64,000 nt of DNA from Pseudomonas sp. B21-056 (lineage in GTDB: Bacteria > Pseudomonadota > Gammaproteobacteria > Pseudomonadales > Pseudomonadaceae). Positions 53,643 to 62,854 of this stretch are shown here, in pieces. The notes under the pieces are model-generated. The model saw only the letters and a program-made list of their open reading frames with translations, had not been told where the DNA came from and did not search any database. The stretch's first letter is position 1. Each line of letters begins with the position of its first letter. The translations under genes were made by a program, and so were the position numbers. The DNA lies in contig NZ_CP087203.1 in NCBI RefSeq assembly GCF_026016325.1, positions 5,828,001 to 5,892,000 of the forward strand. The letters are read 5' to 3'.

Positions 53643-53675
53643 CAGGTTTGCCTTTGCAGATCTTTGAGGGGCACT

Positions 53676-53705
53676 TGTGGCGAGGGGATTTATCCCCTCG
53701 CCACA
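53676..53705. repeat. Short REP-like palindrome
   Basis: GTGGCGAGGGGATTTATCCC with its complement CCTCGCCAC forms a compact hairpin. The same element occurs at 61858-61886. Confidence 0.85.
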
Positions 53706-53764
53706 ATAATTCTTGAACTTGGGCCTAGCTACATCAGCATGAACCTTCCGCATCCGGACCCATC

Positions 53765-54895
53765 ATGAAAAGCAAAACCATCCGCCGCTGGTCCTTCGTC
53801 CACACGTGGTCCAGCCTGATCTGCACCGTGTTCCTGCTGATGCTGGCAGTCACCGGGTTGCCGCTGATTTTCCATCACGAGATCGAGCACCTGCTGGGCG
53901 ATGCGCCGGAATTTCGGGACATGCCCGCCGATACGCCGCAGCTGGATCTTCAGCAACTGGTGGCAAAGGCCAAGGCCCATCGCCCGGGTGACGTGGTGCA
54001 GTATTTTGGCTGGGACGAGGACGAGCCCAACGGTGTCCTCACCATCATGGCGCCGACACCGGGCACCGAACCCAATGCCTCCCACACCTTCATGCTCGAC
54101 GCCCGTACCGGCGAGGCCCTGGAGACGCCTGCGGCCAATGGCGGCTTCATGATGGTCATGCGGCGCCTGCATGTGGACCTGTTCGCCGGGCTGCCAGGCA
54201 AATTGCTCCTGGCATTCATGGGGTTGCTGTTCGTGATTGCCATCGTGTCCGGCGTGGTCCTGTACCTGCCGTTCATGCGGCGATTGAAATTCGCCACGGT
54301 GCGCCAGGACAAATCCCCACGCCTGCGCTGGCTCGACCTGCATAACCTGATCGGCGTGGTCACGCTGGTCTGGGCGCTGACGGTGGGAGTCACCGGCGTG
54401 ATTGCCGCCTGCGCCGACCTGATCATCGCCACATGGCGCAACGACAGCCTCAGTGCCATGGTCGAACCCTACCGCCACGCGGCGCCACTGGCACAACTGG
54501 CACCGGCCACCCGCCTGCTGGACATCGCCAGGGACGTCGCGCCCGGCATGGAGCCGAGTTTCATTGCCTTCCCTGGCACCTTGTTTTCCAGCGCACACCA
54601 CTATGGCGTGTTCATGAAGGGCAGTACCCACCTGACCTCCCATCTGCTGACACCGGTACTCATCGACGCCAGCACTCTGGAAGTCACCGCCGTGGCCGAA
54701 CGGCCGTGGTACATGGACCTGATGAGCCTGTCCCTGCCGCTGCACTTCGGCGACTACGGCGGCAGGCCGATGCAGATCTTCTGGGCGACCCTGGACGTGC
54801 TGACCCTCATCGTCCTCGGCAGCGGCGTTTACCTTTGGATCGTGCGGCGCAGAGCGACCCGGCGTGGGGCTGTCGACGTGGAGGCCGTCTCGTGA
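53765..54895 (+). CDS. PepSY-domain membrane protein
   Basis: A 376-residue PepSY_TM protein with about four membrane helices (FVHTWSSLICTVFLLMLAVTG, LLLAFMGLLFVIAIVSGVVLYL, LIGVVTLVWALTVGVTGVIAA, ILWATLDVLTLIVLGSGVYLWI). Such proteins accompany TonB receptors and may reduce ferric siderophore in the periplasm. It follows the receptor gene after 122 bp and its stop overlaps the next gene (GTGA). Confidence 0.9.
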   Translation: MKSKTIRRWSFVHTWSSLICTVFLLMLAVTGLPLIFHHEIEHLLGDAPEFRDMPADTPQLDLQQLVAKAKAHRPGDVVQYFGWDEDEPNGVLTIMAPTPGTEPNASHTFMLDARTGEALETPAANGGFMMVMRRLHVDLFAGLPGKLLLAFMGLLFVIAIVSGVVLYLPFMRRLKFATVRQDKSPRLRWLDLHNLIGVVTLVWALTVGVTGVIAACADLIIATWRNDSLSAMVEPYRHAAPLAQLAPATRLLDIARDVAPGMEPSFIAFPGTLFSSAHHYGVFMKGSTHLTSHLLTPVLIDASTLEVTAVAERPWYMDLMSLSLPLHFGDYGGRPMQIFWATLDVLTLIVLGSGVYLWIVRRRATRRGAVDVEAVS

Positions 54896-55071
54896 AGCCT
54901 CGACAGTCGAGTTTCTGGAAAGTCTTCGCAATGCCCGTGGCCATCGGCGCTCTTTGCGCCGCAGGGCTGTTCAGCGCGTTGCTCGGCGATGGCCTGTGGG
55001 ACGCCGTGAGCTGGCTGGGATTGGGCATCCCCTCCATCGTGGCGCTGCGGGGATTGATTACGCGCCGCTGA
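54892..55071 (+). CDS. Small membrane protein downstream of the PepSY gene
   Basis: A 59-residue protein beginning at GTG 54892, with two hydrophobic segments (VFAMPVAIGALCAAGLFSALL and LGIGIP-like WLGLGIPSIVALRGLI). It overlaps the PepSY gene by four bases (GTGA), so it is translationally coupled. Small proteins of this type commonly end FecI-FecR-receptor-PepSY clusters. Function is unknown. Confidence 0.7.
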   Translation: MKPRQSSFWKVFAMPVAIGALCAAGLFSALLGDGLWDAVSWLGLGIPSIVALRGLITRR

Positions 55072-55161
55072 TTCGCTCGAGTGTCCAGGCCTCCGACTGC
55101 CAGTCATACGATGACCACCTCACCTCGGGTGCCAGAAAGCGCCCAACCTTTGACATATTTG

Positions 55162-55211
55162 TTGACAAATTATTCCTTGCACTCATATAAAGGCGAATGT
55201 TGTACGACAAC
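55162..55211 (+). promoter_or_regulatory. Promoter and GntR-type operator for the MFS gene
   Basis: -35 TTGACA (55162-55167) and -10 TATAAA (55186-55191) are 18 bp apart. The palindrome GTTGTACGACAAC (55199-55211) fits the TNGTNNNACNA operator of FadR-type GntR regulators. No GntR gene is adjacent. Confidence 0.65.
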
Positions 55212-55255
55212 CTACAACAGCGACACCAACTCCAAAAATAATCGATGGTGAAGTG

Positions 55256-56557
55256 ATGAAAATCAAAGGCATCCGCTGGTGGATGGTCGGCCTGGTCACG
55301 GCCGGCCTGATGGTCAACTACCTGGCTCGCAATACCCTCTCGGTGGCCGCTCCGACCCTGATGAGCGAAATGAGCATCTCCACCGAGCAGTACTCCCACA
55401 TCGTCGTCGCCTGGCAGATCTGCTATGCGCTGATGCAGCCGGTGGCCGGCTACATCATCGATGCCATCGGCACCAAGATGGGTTTTGCCATTTTCGCCTT
55501 CGCCTGGTCCATCGCCTGCGCCGCCGCAGCCATGGCCTCGGGCTGGCAAGGCCTGGCGTTTTTCCGCGGCCTGCTGGGCCTGACGGAAGCGGCCGGGCTG
55601 CCCGCCGCCGTCAAGGCTTCGACCGAATGGTTTCCCGCCAAGGAACGTTCGGTCGCCATCGGCTGGTTCAACATCGGCTCGTCGATCGGTGCCGTGCTGG
55701 CACCGCCGCTGGTGGTCTGGGCAATCCTGAACAGTGGCTGGGAACTGGCGTTCCTGATCGTCGGTGGCCTGGGCATCGCCTGGACGTTTCTCTGGCTGGT
55801 CCTCTACAAGCACCCGCGTGACCAGAAGCGCCTGAGCGACACCGAACGCGATTACATCATCAGCGGCCAGGAAGCCCATTTCCAGGAACCGAACCCGAAA
55901 AAAGGCAGCTGGAAAAAGATCATCGCCAGCCGCAACTTCTACGCCATCGCCAGCGCCCGGATCCTCTCCGAGCCGGCCTGGCAGACCTTCAACGCCTGGA
56001 TCCCGCTGTACCTGATGACCGAGCGGCACATGAACATCAAGGAGATCGCGATGTTCGCCTGGCTGCCGTTCCTGGCCGCCGACCTTGGCTGTGTGCTGGG
56101 CGGCTACCTGAGCCCGTTCTTCCACAAATACTGCAAGGTGTCGTTGTTCACCTCGCGCAAGATGGTCTTGCTGTTCGGCGCATCCTGCATGGTTGGCCCG
56201 GCCTGCATCGGCCTGGTGGACAGTCCGTACACGGCAATCGCCCTGCTGTGCGTCGGCGGCTTCGCCCACCAGACCCTGTCCGGGGCGTTGTATGCCATCA
56301 CCTCCGACTCGTTCGGCAAGAATGAAGTCGCTACCGCCACCGGCATGGGTGGCATGTTCGGTTACCTGGGCGCTGCGGCTTTCACCCTGCTGTTTGGCGT
56401 GATGGTGACAAAAATCGGCTATAGCCCGCTGTTCGTGATGCTGGCGATTTTTGACGTGATTGCCGCATTCATCGTCTGGACCGTCGCCCGGGAACTCAAG
56501 CAACAACCGGCAACGCCAGCACCGCTGGAGCCGCAGGCCTTCCAACCGGCCGCTTGA
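55256..56557 (+). CDS. MFS transporter of the anion:cation symporter (hexuronate) type
   Basis: A 433-residue 12-helix major facilitator. The start MKIKGIRWWMVGLVTAGLMVNYLARNTLSVAAPTL and ITxxGxxxGGR-like and FFRGLLGLTEAAGLPAAVKASTEWFPAKERSVAIG segments (in blocks) fit the ACS family (ExuT, GudP). The substrate is an organic acid or sugar acid by family. ATG 55256 is preferred over GTG 55253. The promoter carries a GntR-type operator, consistent with sugar-acid control. Confidence 0.85.
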   Translation: MKIKGIRWWMVGLVTAGLMVNYLARNTLSVAAPTLMSEMSISTEQYSHIVVAWQICYALMQPVAGYIIDAIGTKMGFAIFAFAWSIACAAAAMASGWQGLAFFRGLLGLTEAAGLPAAVKASTEWFPAKERSVAIGWFNIGSSIGAVLAPPLVVWAILNSGWELAFLIVGGLGIAWTFLWLVLYKHPRDQKRLSDTERDYIISGQEAHFQEPNPKKGSWKKIIASRNFYAIASARILSEPAWQTFNAWIPLYLMTERHMNIKEIAMFAWLPFLAADLGCVLGGYLSPFFHKYCKVSLFTSRKMVLLFGASCMVGPACIGLVDSPYTAIALLCVGGFAHQTLSGALYAITSDSFGKNEVATATGMGGMFGYLGAAAFTLLFGVMVTKIGYSPLFVMLAIFDVIAAFIVWTVARELKQQPATPAPLEPQAFQPAA

Positions 56558-56658
56558 TTCAAGCTACAGACCGGGCTGTTGCGGCCCGGTCGCCCCTGCC
56601 TTGCGCCTGGATGAACGCGCTATGCTGCGCGACATCCTCCCCTGATCGAGACGTTGCC

Positions 56659-57288
56659 ATGTCCGTTCCCAGCATGACGCTGTTCCACAACCCCGCCTCG
56701 CCCTTCGTTCGCAAAGTCATGGTGCTGCTGCACGAAACCGGCCAGCAGGACCGCGTGGGGTTGCAACTCAGCCAGCTCACGCCCGTCAAGCCGGACCAGG
56801 TCCTCATCGACGATAATCCCCTGAGCAAGATCCCCGCCTTGCGCCTGGCCAACGGCAGCGTGATCCACGACAGCCGTGTCATCCTCGACTACCTCGACCA
56901 CCAGCACGTCGGCAACCCACTGATCCCCCGTGACGGCGCAGCCCGCTGGCGACGCCTGACCCTGGCCTCCCTGGCCGACGGGGTCATGGATGCGGCGGTG
57001 ATGATCCGCTATGAAACGGCCCTGCGCCCGGTGGAGAAGCACTGGGACGAATGGCTCGATGCCCAACGGGACAAGATCCGCCGCGCCCTGGACATGCTCG
57101 AGGCCGAGGCGATTGCCGAACTGGCCTGCCATTTTGACGTGGCATCCATCAGCGTCGCCTGTGCCCTGGGTTACCTGGACCTGCGCCATCCTGACCTGGA
57201 ATGGCGCAAGGCCCATCCGCAACTGGCGGCGTGGTTTGCCGAGGTGAGCTTGCGGCCTTCGATGGTCGCTACCGTGCCCAGGATCTAG
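56659..57288 (+). CDS. Glutathione S-transferase
   Basis: A 209-residue GST-fold protein. The thioredoxin-like half starts MTLFHNPASPFVRKVMVLLHETG and has IPALRLANGSVIHDSRVILDYL (cis-Pro and the GSH-binding Asp-Ser). The C-terminal helical half follows. ATG 56659 has GAGACGTTGCC upstream. The substrate is unknown. Confidence 0.9.
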   Translation: MSVPSMTLFHNPASPFVRKVMVLLHETGQQDRVGLQLSQLTPVKPDQVLIDDNPLSKIPALRLANGSVIHDSRVILDYLDHQHVGNPLIPRDGAARWRRLTLASLADGVMDAAVMIRYETALRPVEKHWDEWLDAQRDKIRRALDMLEAEAIAELACHFDVASISVACALGYLDLRHPDLEWRKAHPQLAAWFAEVSLRPSMVATVPRI

Positions 57289-57313
57289 ATCTTCGCCAGC
57301 GGTACCGGCCTAT

Positions 57314-57374
57314 TTGCGAGCAGGCTCGCTCCCACATTTGATCGCGCGGCCCCTGTGGGAGCCTGCTCGCGAAA
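57314..57374. repeat. Compact REP pair
   Basis: Inverted copies of the GCAGGCTCGCTCCCACA unit, the second shortened to GGGAGCCTGCTCGC, lie in the convergent gap before creD. Confidence 0.8.
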
Positions 57375-57466
57375 GGGCCGACACGGTTCCAAAGGAAACA
57401 ACCCGACAATCAGCGCCACCAGCCTCGCCCCCTCCCGCCGATCCTCCCGCAGCCCCAGCGAGCGGC

Positions 57467-58840
57467 TCATTTCACCTCTCCCAGGTCGAAGGTCATGGCA
57501 GGCGCCGGCTTCGATCCGACCCCGTACCAGTCCAGTTTGCGGGTCAGCACCATGAACACACCCAGCAGGCCGAACAGCAACAGCGAACCCATCAGCAGTG
57601 CGTAGTCTTCAGCGCTCAACAGGCCGTAGAGCAACGCATACAGCGCCGCCAGCCCCGCCGAGAAGCCCAGGCCATGGTTCACGCTGCGCAGCACATGGCA
57701 GACATAGAACCCGATCAACAGCACACAGGCGCTGGCCGATAGCAGGTACGCCTGGGCAAAGCCGATATGCTCGGACAGCGACAGCAGCAACAGGTAGAAG
57801 AATGCCAGCGCCACGCCCACCAGGGCGTATTGGACCGGGTGCACCGCCAGGCTCTTGAGCACTTCGAACAGAAAGAAGCCGGCGAAGGTCAGGGCGATGA
57901 ACAGCAATGCATATTTGATCGCCCGGTCACTCTTGAGGTACTGGTCCACCGGGTCGATGAAGCTCACGCCGAAGGCACGACTGCGGAACGTTTCACAGCC
58001 CTCACTCGATACGCAGTCCTGCAACGCTTCTTCAAGGTTGGTCGAGAAGAACGAGGTCTGCCAGTCGGCGCTGAAGCCCTTCTCATTGATGTCGCGGTTG
58101 ATGGGCAAGTAGTTGCCGATGAAACTCGGGTGCGGCCAGTCGGCGGTCAAGTGCACTTTGCTGGTTTTACCCACCGGCAGAATCTGCAACTCGCCAGTGC
58201 CTTGCAGGCTCAGGTCGAAACCGAAGATCAGGTCGGCGCTGTTCTGGGCGTTGACCATCGGCAACGGCACATGCACCCCCTGCCCCAGCCAACCGACCCG
58301 CGAGCCGGGCAGGAAGTCGACCGTCTGCTGGTTGAGCTTCAGGGTCAGTGCATTCTCGATACCACGGATGTCGCTGATGCCCACGCTCAGGTACGGTTCG
58401 TCGAAGCGGTAATCGGCTATATCCTTGGCCGCCAGGCCATAGCGCTCAGGCACCTTGAAGTGACCATCGATCCGGTTGTCGGCATGGAACAACCGCGCCT
58501 CGTAGATCCCCCGGGCACGGGTTTCGGTCCGGACCTGACCGTCGAGCTCGAACTGTTCCGGCAGGAAATACAACTCACCGCTCTGCTCGACGGTTTCGAG
58601 GAAACGGACACCGGTCTTCTCGTTGGTATTCCACACCCGCACGTTCTTGCGAAACGGCACCACAATCATCGGCCCGATGAGCTGCTGGCTGTGGCTGGAG
58701 CTGCTGGCGATCTCCTCCAACACGCCATCGCGCAGGCCCTGGCGCTCGTCGATGAGGCCGTTGATCATCAACAGCGGAATCATCAGCAAGAGAATCAATA
58801 GGGCGATCATGCCCAGTTTTATGGCGAGGCTGCGGTTCAT
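57467..58840 (-). CDS. creD: CreD, inner-membrane protein
   Basis: A 457-residue CreD-family protein. One N-terminal helix (MIALLILLLMIPLLMINGLI), a large periplasmic domain, and about six C-terminal helices beginning YALLFIALTFAGFFLFEVLKSLAVHPVQYALVG (in blocks). CreBC (BlrAB) activates it, and it is linked to envelope stress and beta-lactam response. It is separated from creC by 228 bp with a REP-like element, so it is a separate unit. A cre-tag-like site lies upstream. Confidence 0.92.
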   Translation of the reverse strand: MNRSLAIKLGMIALLILLLMIPLLMINGLIDERQGLRDGVLEEIASSSSHSQQLIGPMIVVPFRKNVRVWNTNEKTGVRFLETVEQSGELYFLPEQFELDGQVRTETRARGIYEARLFHADNRIDGHFKVPERYGLAAKDIADYRFDEPYLSVGISDIRGIENALTLKLNQQTVDFLPGSRVGWLGQGVHVPLPMVNAQNSADLIFGFDLSLQGTGELQILPVGKTSKVHLTADWPHPSFIGNYLPINRDINEKGFSADWQTSFFSTNLEEALQDCVSSEGCETFRSRAFGVSFIDPVDQYLKSDRAIKYALLFIALTFAGFFLFEVLKSLAVHPVQYALVGVALAFFYLLLLSLSEHIGFAQAYLLSASACVLLIGFYVCHVLRSVNHGLGFSAGLAALYALLYGLLSAEDYALLMGSLLLFGLLGVFMVLTRKLDWYGVGSKPAPAMTFDLGEVK

Positions 58841-58906
58841 GTGGGGCTCTCCCTGTTCGAATGGGGAGAGTCTGGCGACGCTGTGTGGGCTGTTTATGTG
58901 GGCAAT

Positions 58907-58922
58907 GTGGAGATTGTGTGGA
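58907..58922 (-). promoter_or_regulatory. cre/blr-tag-like CreB site upstream of creD
   Basis: On the minus strand, TCCAC-N6-TCCAC differs by one base in each half from the CreB tag TTCAC-N6-TTCAC. It ends 67 bp before the creD start, as expected for a CreB-activated promoter. Confidence 0.5.
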
Positions 58923-58950
58923 GACTTGATCTGTCACAGGCTGGAAACCC

Positions 58951-59041
58951 GTGGCGAGGGAGCTTGCTCCCGCTGGAGTGCGAAGCGCTCCCTGGAAAGC
59001 GACTGCTGCGCAGTCGAACGGGGATAAATCCCCTCGCCACA
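58951..59041. repeat. REP-like element of the GTGGCGAGG family
   Basis: Outer arms GTGGCGAGGG and CCCTCGCCAC enclose smaller hairpins (AGCGCTCC, GACTGCTGCGCAGTC). It fills the creD-creC gap. Confidence 0.8.
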
Positions 59042-59068
59042 ACGGTGTTCTTCAAGAAGAACTCATCG

Positions 59069-60487
59069 TCAAGGCAACCGCAGCACCACCTCGACCCCGC
59101 CCTCGACATTGCCGATCCCAAACTCCCCTTCATGCAACTGCACCACTTCCTCCACGAAATTGAGCCCCAGGCCGGTGCTCTTGCGGCCGCTGTCCGGGCG
59201 CGGCAGGGAGTAGAAGCGTTCGCTCAGGCGCGGTAGGGCGTAGTCGGGAATCGGCTCGGCCTGGTTGAACAGGCGGATCTCGACACGATTGCCACTGCGC
59301 CCGGCACTGATGCGCAACACCCCGTTGGCGGGAGTGAAATCCAGGGCATTGTCCAGCAGATTGCCCAAGGCTTGGCGCAACAGAAACGCCTCGCCGGTCA
59401 GGGCCAGGTCGGCGGCGATGTGCCGCTCGATCCGCAACTGCCGACGTTCGATCCAGCCGCTGCGGGCCTCCAGCAGTTCATCCAGCAACGCCGCCAGCGG
59501 CACCGCGACCTGTTCTTCCAGCCCCTGGCGCTGTTCGACCTGGGCCAGGTTGAGCAAACGCTCGATCAGTTGCTGCATACGCACGCTTTCACTGTCGATG
59601 TTGCTGACAAAGCGCTGGTGCTGGGCAGCGGGCATGTCGCTTTGCAGCAGCTCGGCGGCGCCGCGAATCGCCGCCAGCGGGCTCTTGAGTTCGTGCGTCA
59701 GGGTGTGCACGTAACGTTCGACGTAAGCCTTGCCTTCGAGCTGCGTGCGCATGTGCTCCAGGGCGTGCGCCAGTTGCTCGAATTCCCCTCCGCGATAATG
59801 TGGCACTTCCACCCGCTGCCCCTGGCTGACGGCCTGTGCATAAGTGGTCAAACGGCGTAGCGCCGAGCTGAGCCACCACGACAGCAACGCCCCCAGCACC
59901 AGGCCCAGGCCGATCAACCCGATGCCATAGAGCAGCAGCCGTCGTTCGGTGCGGTCGATATAAGGCTGCAGCGAGCTGTTGGGCTTGGCCACGGTGACCA
60001 CGCCGATGATCCGGCCGTTGTCGCGGATCGGCGCGCCGACGTGCATCACCGAAGAGCTCGGATCATCCGCGACGCTGCGGCTCGAGCGGGCGCCGTACTG
60101 GCCGCGCAAGGTCAGGTAGACATCGTTCCAGCGCGAGTAGTCCCGACCCACCGCCACACCACTGGAATCAAGCACCACGATACCCTTGGCATCGGTGACG
60201 TAGATGCGATGGCTGACCTGATTCTTCGGCAAGCCCCAGATCGTCGCCGCCGGTTGCCGCTCGCCATAGGCCTTGAGCAACTGTGGCCAGCGATTCTGGT
60301 TAAGGGTTCCGGCCTTGAAATCATCCCGCAGGATCTCGGCCATCAGGTTGGCCGTGTCCACCAGGGTTTCCTCGGTGGACTGGCGCACGCCGGGGCGGAT
60401 CTGCTCAATCACCGTGCCGAGCACGAAATACCCGGTCAAGCCGATGAACAGCAGGTAGACCAGGAAGATGCGGATCCCCAACGGCAT
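59069..60487 (-). CDS. creC: CreC sensor histidine kinase
   Basis: A 472-residue kinase with two membrane helices (IFLVYLLFIGLTGYFVLGTV and LLLYGIGLIGLGLVLGALLSWWL). The periplasmic sensor lies between. The dimerisation H-box is THELKSPLAAIRGAAELL with His265; GTGLGL-type G-box is STGLGLNFVEEVV. It phosphorylates CreB. The start overlaps the creB stop by one base. Confidence 0.93.
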   Translation of the reverse strand: MPLGIRIFLVYLLFIGLTGYFVLGTVIEQIRPGVRQSTEETLVDTANLMAEILRDDFKAGTLNQNRWPQLLKAYGERQPAATIWGLPKNQVSHRIYVTDAKGIVVLDSSGVAVGRDYSRWNDVYLTLRGQYGARSSRSVADDPSSSVMHVGAPIRDNGRIIGVVTVAKPNSSLQPYIDRTERRLLLYGIGLIGLGLVLGALLSWWLSSALRRLTTYAQAVSQGQRVEVPHYRGGEFEQLAHALEHMRTQLEGKAYVERYVHTLTHELKSPLAAIRGAAELLQSDMPAAQHQRFVSNIDSESVRMQQLIERLLNLAQVEQRQGLEEQVAVPLAALLDELLEARSGWIERRQLRIERHIAADLALTGEAFLLRQALGNLLDNALDFTPANGVLRISAGRSGNRVEIRLFNQAEPIPDYALPRLSERFYSLPRPDSGRKSTGLGLNFVEEVVQLHEGEFGIGNVEGGVEVVLRLP

Positions 60488-61173
60488 CAGCTGTGCCCCG
60501 GGCTGTAGCTGTAGCCGAGGCCACGGTGGGTCTGGATCGGTTCGGCCTCGGCCCTGACCAGGCGCAGCTTGGCGCGCACACTCTTGATGTGGCTGTCGAT
60601 GCTGCGCTCATAGCCGGCATCACTGGCCACGCCCAGGGCGTCGAGCAGTTGTTCGCGGCTGAATACCCGTTCGGGTTGCTCCAGCAGGCAGTTCAGCAGA
60701 CGAAATTCGTGGCGGGTAAGGTTCAGCGGTTTACCGCGATAGTTGATCTGCACCCGGTCGCTGTCCACCTGGAACAACGCCGTCCCCAGCTCCGCCGCCG
60801 GTCGTGGCGCTGGCGCTACCCGTTTGAGGATGGCCCGGACCCTGGCCGCCACCTCTCGGGGGCTGAAGGGTTTGACCACGTAATCGTCGGCACCGATCTC
60901 CAGGCCCACGACCCTGTCGATCTCACCATCCCGGGCTGTCAGAAAAATGACCGGAACGTCGCTGAAACGTCTGAGATTCTTGCAAGTCTCGAAACCAGTG
61001 ATATCCGGCAGGCCCACATCGAGGATGATCAGGTCCGCGGGAGTGTTTTTCTGGTGCTCGAGCGCGGCGACCCCAAGGCTCACCCAAGTGGTCTCGAAGC
61101 CCTCCCCTTGCAGGGCAAACACCAGCGTATCGGCGATGGCGGCTTCGTCTTCGACAATCAGAATATGAGGCAT
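60487..61173 (-). CDS. creB: CreB response regulator
   Basis: A 228-residue OmpR-type regulator. The receiver has the acidic pair VEDE and phosphoacceptor Asp52 in LIILDVGLPD. The C-terminal winged helix includes LTRHEFRLLNCLLEQPERVFSREQLLDALG (in blocks). ATG 61173 (MPHILIVEDE) is the normal start. It activates creD and is linked to beta-lactamase control in other pseudomonads. Confidence 0.94.
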   Translation of the reverse strand: MPHILIVEDEAAIADTLVFALQGEGFETTWVSLGVAALEHQKNTPADLIILDVGLPDITGFETCKNLRRFSDVPVIFLTARDGEIDRVVGLEIGADDYVVKPFSPREVAARVRAILKRVAPAPRPAAELGTALFQVDSDRVQINYRGKPLNLTRHEFRLLNCLLEQPERVFSREQLLDALGVASDAGYERSIDSHIKSVRAKLRLVRAEAEPIQTHRGLGYSYSPGHS

Positions 61174-61242
61174 GTCTTGCGAGCCCGACAGTAAAGTTGC
61201 CGGAACGGTGCCCCAAGCCTCGGGGCACGTCAATCGGGGAAA

Positions 61243-61749
61243 TCAGCAGTCGGGCTTGTCCGCCGTGAAACGTCGGGCCGGATTCACCGCCGCACCAAAT
61301 TCGCGCAGGGCCTTGGCGCCGATCAACAGTGGGTAATTGAAGCTGCTGCGGTCGGTCAGGTTGACCTCGACGGTACGCTTGACGTTACCCAGGCACAGCT
61401 CCAGATCCACAACCGGGCGCTTGGTGGGGGCGATCTTTTCGTCGTCTTCCTCATCTTCTTCGGAACGGGTCTTGATCTTGCTGATACGGGCGATCTTGTG
61501 TTCATAGACCTTGTTGCTCGCGTCCTTGGTCGCCAGGCGGAACCGCACCCAGTCTTCACCGTCACGGGTAAAGGTTTCAATGTCCTTGGCCGACAGCGAG
61601 GCGGTCAGGGCCCCGGTGTCCATCTTGGCCTTGAGCACCTCACCGCCGATCTCCGGCAGCGCGATGTATTCGTAGCGCCCATAAAGGGTCGGTTCGGCGG
61701 CCAGCACGGGAAGGGCCACCAGGGAAAGCAGGGCGAGAATGGATTTCAT
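61243..61749 (-). CDS. Periplasmic retropepsin-like protease (RimB/Zn_protease family)
   Basis: A 168-residue secreted protein with a signal peptide ending ALPVLAAEP (about residue 18). The retropepsin-like active site is KMDTGALTAS (Asp44). A charged stretch (RSEEDEEDDEKIAP) interrupts the domain. These proteins are annotated as ATP-dependent zinc proteases, but the DTG motif suggests an aspartyl-type fold. It lies upstream of creB in the same orientation with 69 bp between, so it may be in that unit. Confidence 0.85.
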   Translation of the reverse strand: MKSILALLSLVALPVLAAEPTLYGRYEYIALPEIGGEVLKAKMDTGALTASLSAKDIETFTRDGEDWVRFRLATKDASNKVYEHKIARISKIKTRSEEDEEDDEKIAPTKRPVVDLELCLGNVKRTVEVNLTDRSSFNYPLLIGAKALREFGAAVNPARRFTADKPDC

Positions 61750-61857
61750 GCAATTGGGCTTCCTGTGTGGGTGGTTTTTTTAGACCGCGAGCGGTGGATT
61801 CGTTCGGTTGACCTCGATACCACGGATTAAGGAAACATACAGCCCAGCGCTATCCCT

Positions 61858-61886
61858 GTGGCGAGGGGATTTATCCCCTCGCCACA
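61858..61886. repeat. Short REP-like palindrome
   Basis: Same GTGGCGAGGGGATTTATCCC hairpin as at 53676-53705, in the divergent gap before the acyltransferase gene. Confidence 0.85.
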
Positions 61887-61966
61887 GGTTGCTCTTTCAA
61901 CCGCGATTTGGCCTGCCGCCCGAAGCTGCTTATCATGGCCCGCCTACCCGTTTGCAAGAGTCATTT

Positions 61967-62854
61967 ATGCGCCGCCTGCTCACCGGCTGTTTCGTCACCC
62001 TGCTGCTGTTGCTCAACACCCTGGTGCTGTTCGGGCCGTTGATGGTGTTCGCGCTGCTCAAGCTGATCCTGCCCGGACGTCTTCGCGACTATGCTTCCTG
62101 GGCGGTGATGTGGATCGCCGAAACCTGGGCCGAGATCGACAAACTGATCTTCGCCCTGTGCATCCCCACCCGTTGGGACATTCGCGGCGGCGAAGGCCTG
62201 CGTGGCGATACGTCTTACCTGGTCATCAGCAACCATCAATCCTGGGTGGACATTCCCGCCCTCATCCAGACCCTCAACCGGCGCACACCATTCTTCAAGT
62301 TTTTCCTCAAGAAAGAGCTGATCTGGGTACCGTTCCTGGGGCTGGCCTGGTGGGCGCTGGATTATCCGTTCATGAAGCGCTACACCAAGGCTTTCCTGGC
62401 GAAGAACCCGGAACTGGCCGGCAAGGACCTGGAAATCACCCGGGCGGCCTGCGAGCTGTTCAAGCGCCAGCCGGTCACCGTGGTGAACTACCTCGAAGGG
62501 ACGCGCTTTACTGCTGCCAAACGCCAGCAACAGCAATCACCCTTTGCCCATCTGCTCAAGCCCAAGGCCGGTGGCGTGGCGTTCGTGCTCGCAGCGATGG
62601 GCGAACAACTGGACGCGATACTGGATGTGACCGTGGTGTATCCACAGGAACGGATTCCGGGGTTCTGGGACTTGATCAGTGGCGCAGTGCCCAGGGTCAT
62701 CATCGACATCCAGACCCGCCCGTTGGACCCGGCGTTGTGGCAAGGCGATTACGAAAACGACTCGCTGTTTCGCCAGCATGTCCAGAACTGGGTCAACCAG
62801 CTCTGGACCGAAAAGGACCGGCGCATCGTCGCTTTGCTCGACGGGCGCGGCTGA
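61967..62854 (+). CDS. PlsC-type acyltransferase
   Basis: A 295-residue membrane acyltransferase. N-terminal hydrophobic helices are TGCFVTLLLLLNTLVLFGPL and others up to residue 65. The catalytic HX4D is NHQSWVD (His90, Asp95), and YLEGTR corresponds to the FPEGTR motif. It resembles YihG of E. coli, which adds a fatty acid to lysophosphatidic acid. The stop abuts the stop of the convergent DUF2780 gene. Confidence 0.9.
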   Translation: MRRLLTGCFVTLLLLLNTLVLFGPLMVFALLKLILPGRLRDYASWAVMWIAETWAEIDKLIFALCIPTRWDIRGGEGLRGDTSYLVISNHQSWVDIPALIQTLNRRTPFFKFFLKKELIWVPFLGLAWWALDYPFMKRYTKAFLAKNPELAGKDLEITRAACELFKRQPVTVVNYLEGTRFTAAKRQQQQSPFAHLLKPKAGGVAFVLAAMGEQLDAILDVTVVYPQERIPGFWDLISGAVPRVIIDIQTRPLDPALWQGDYENDSLFRQHVQNWVNQLWTEKDRRIVALLDGRG

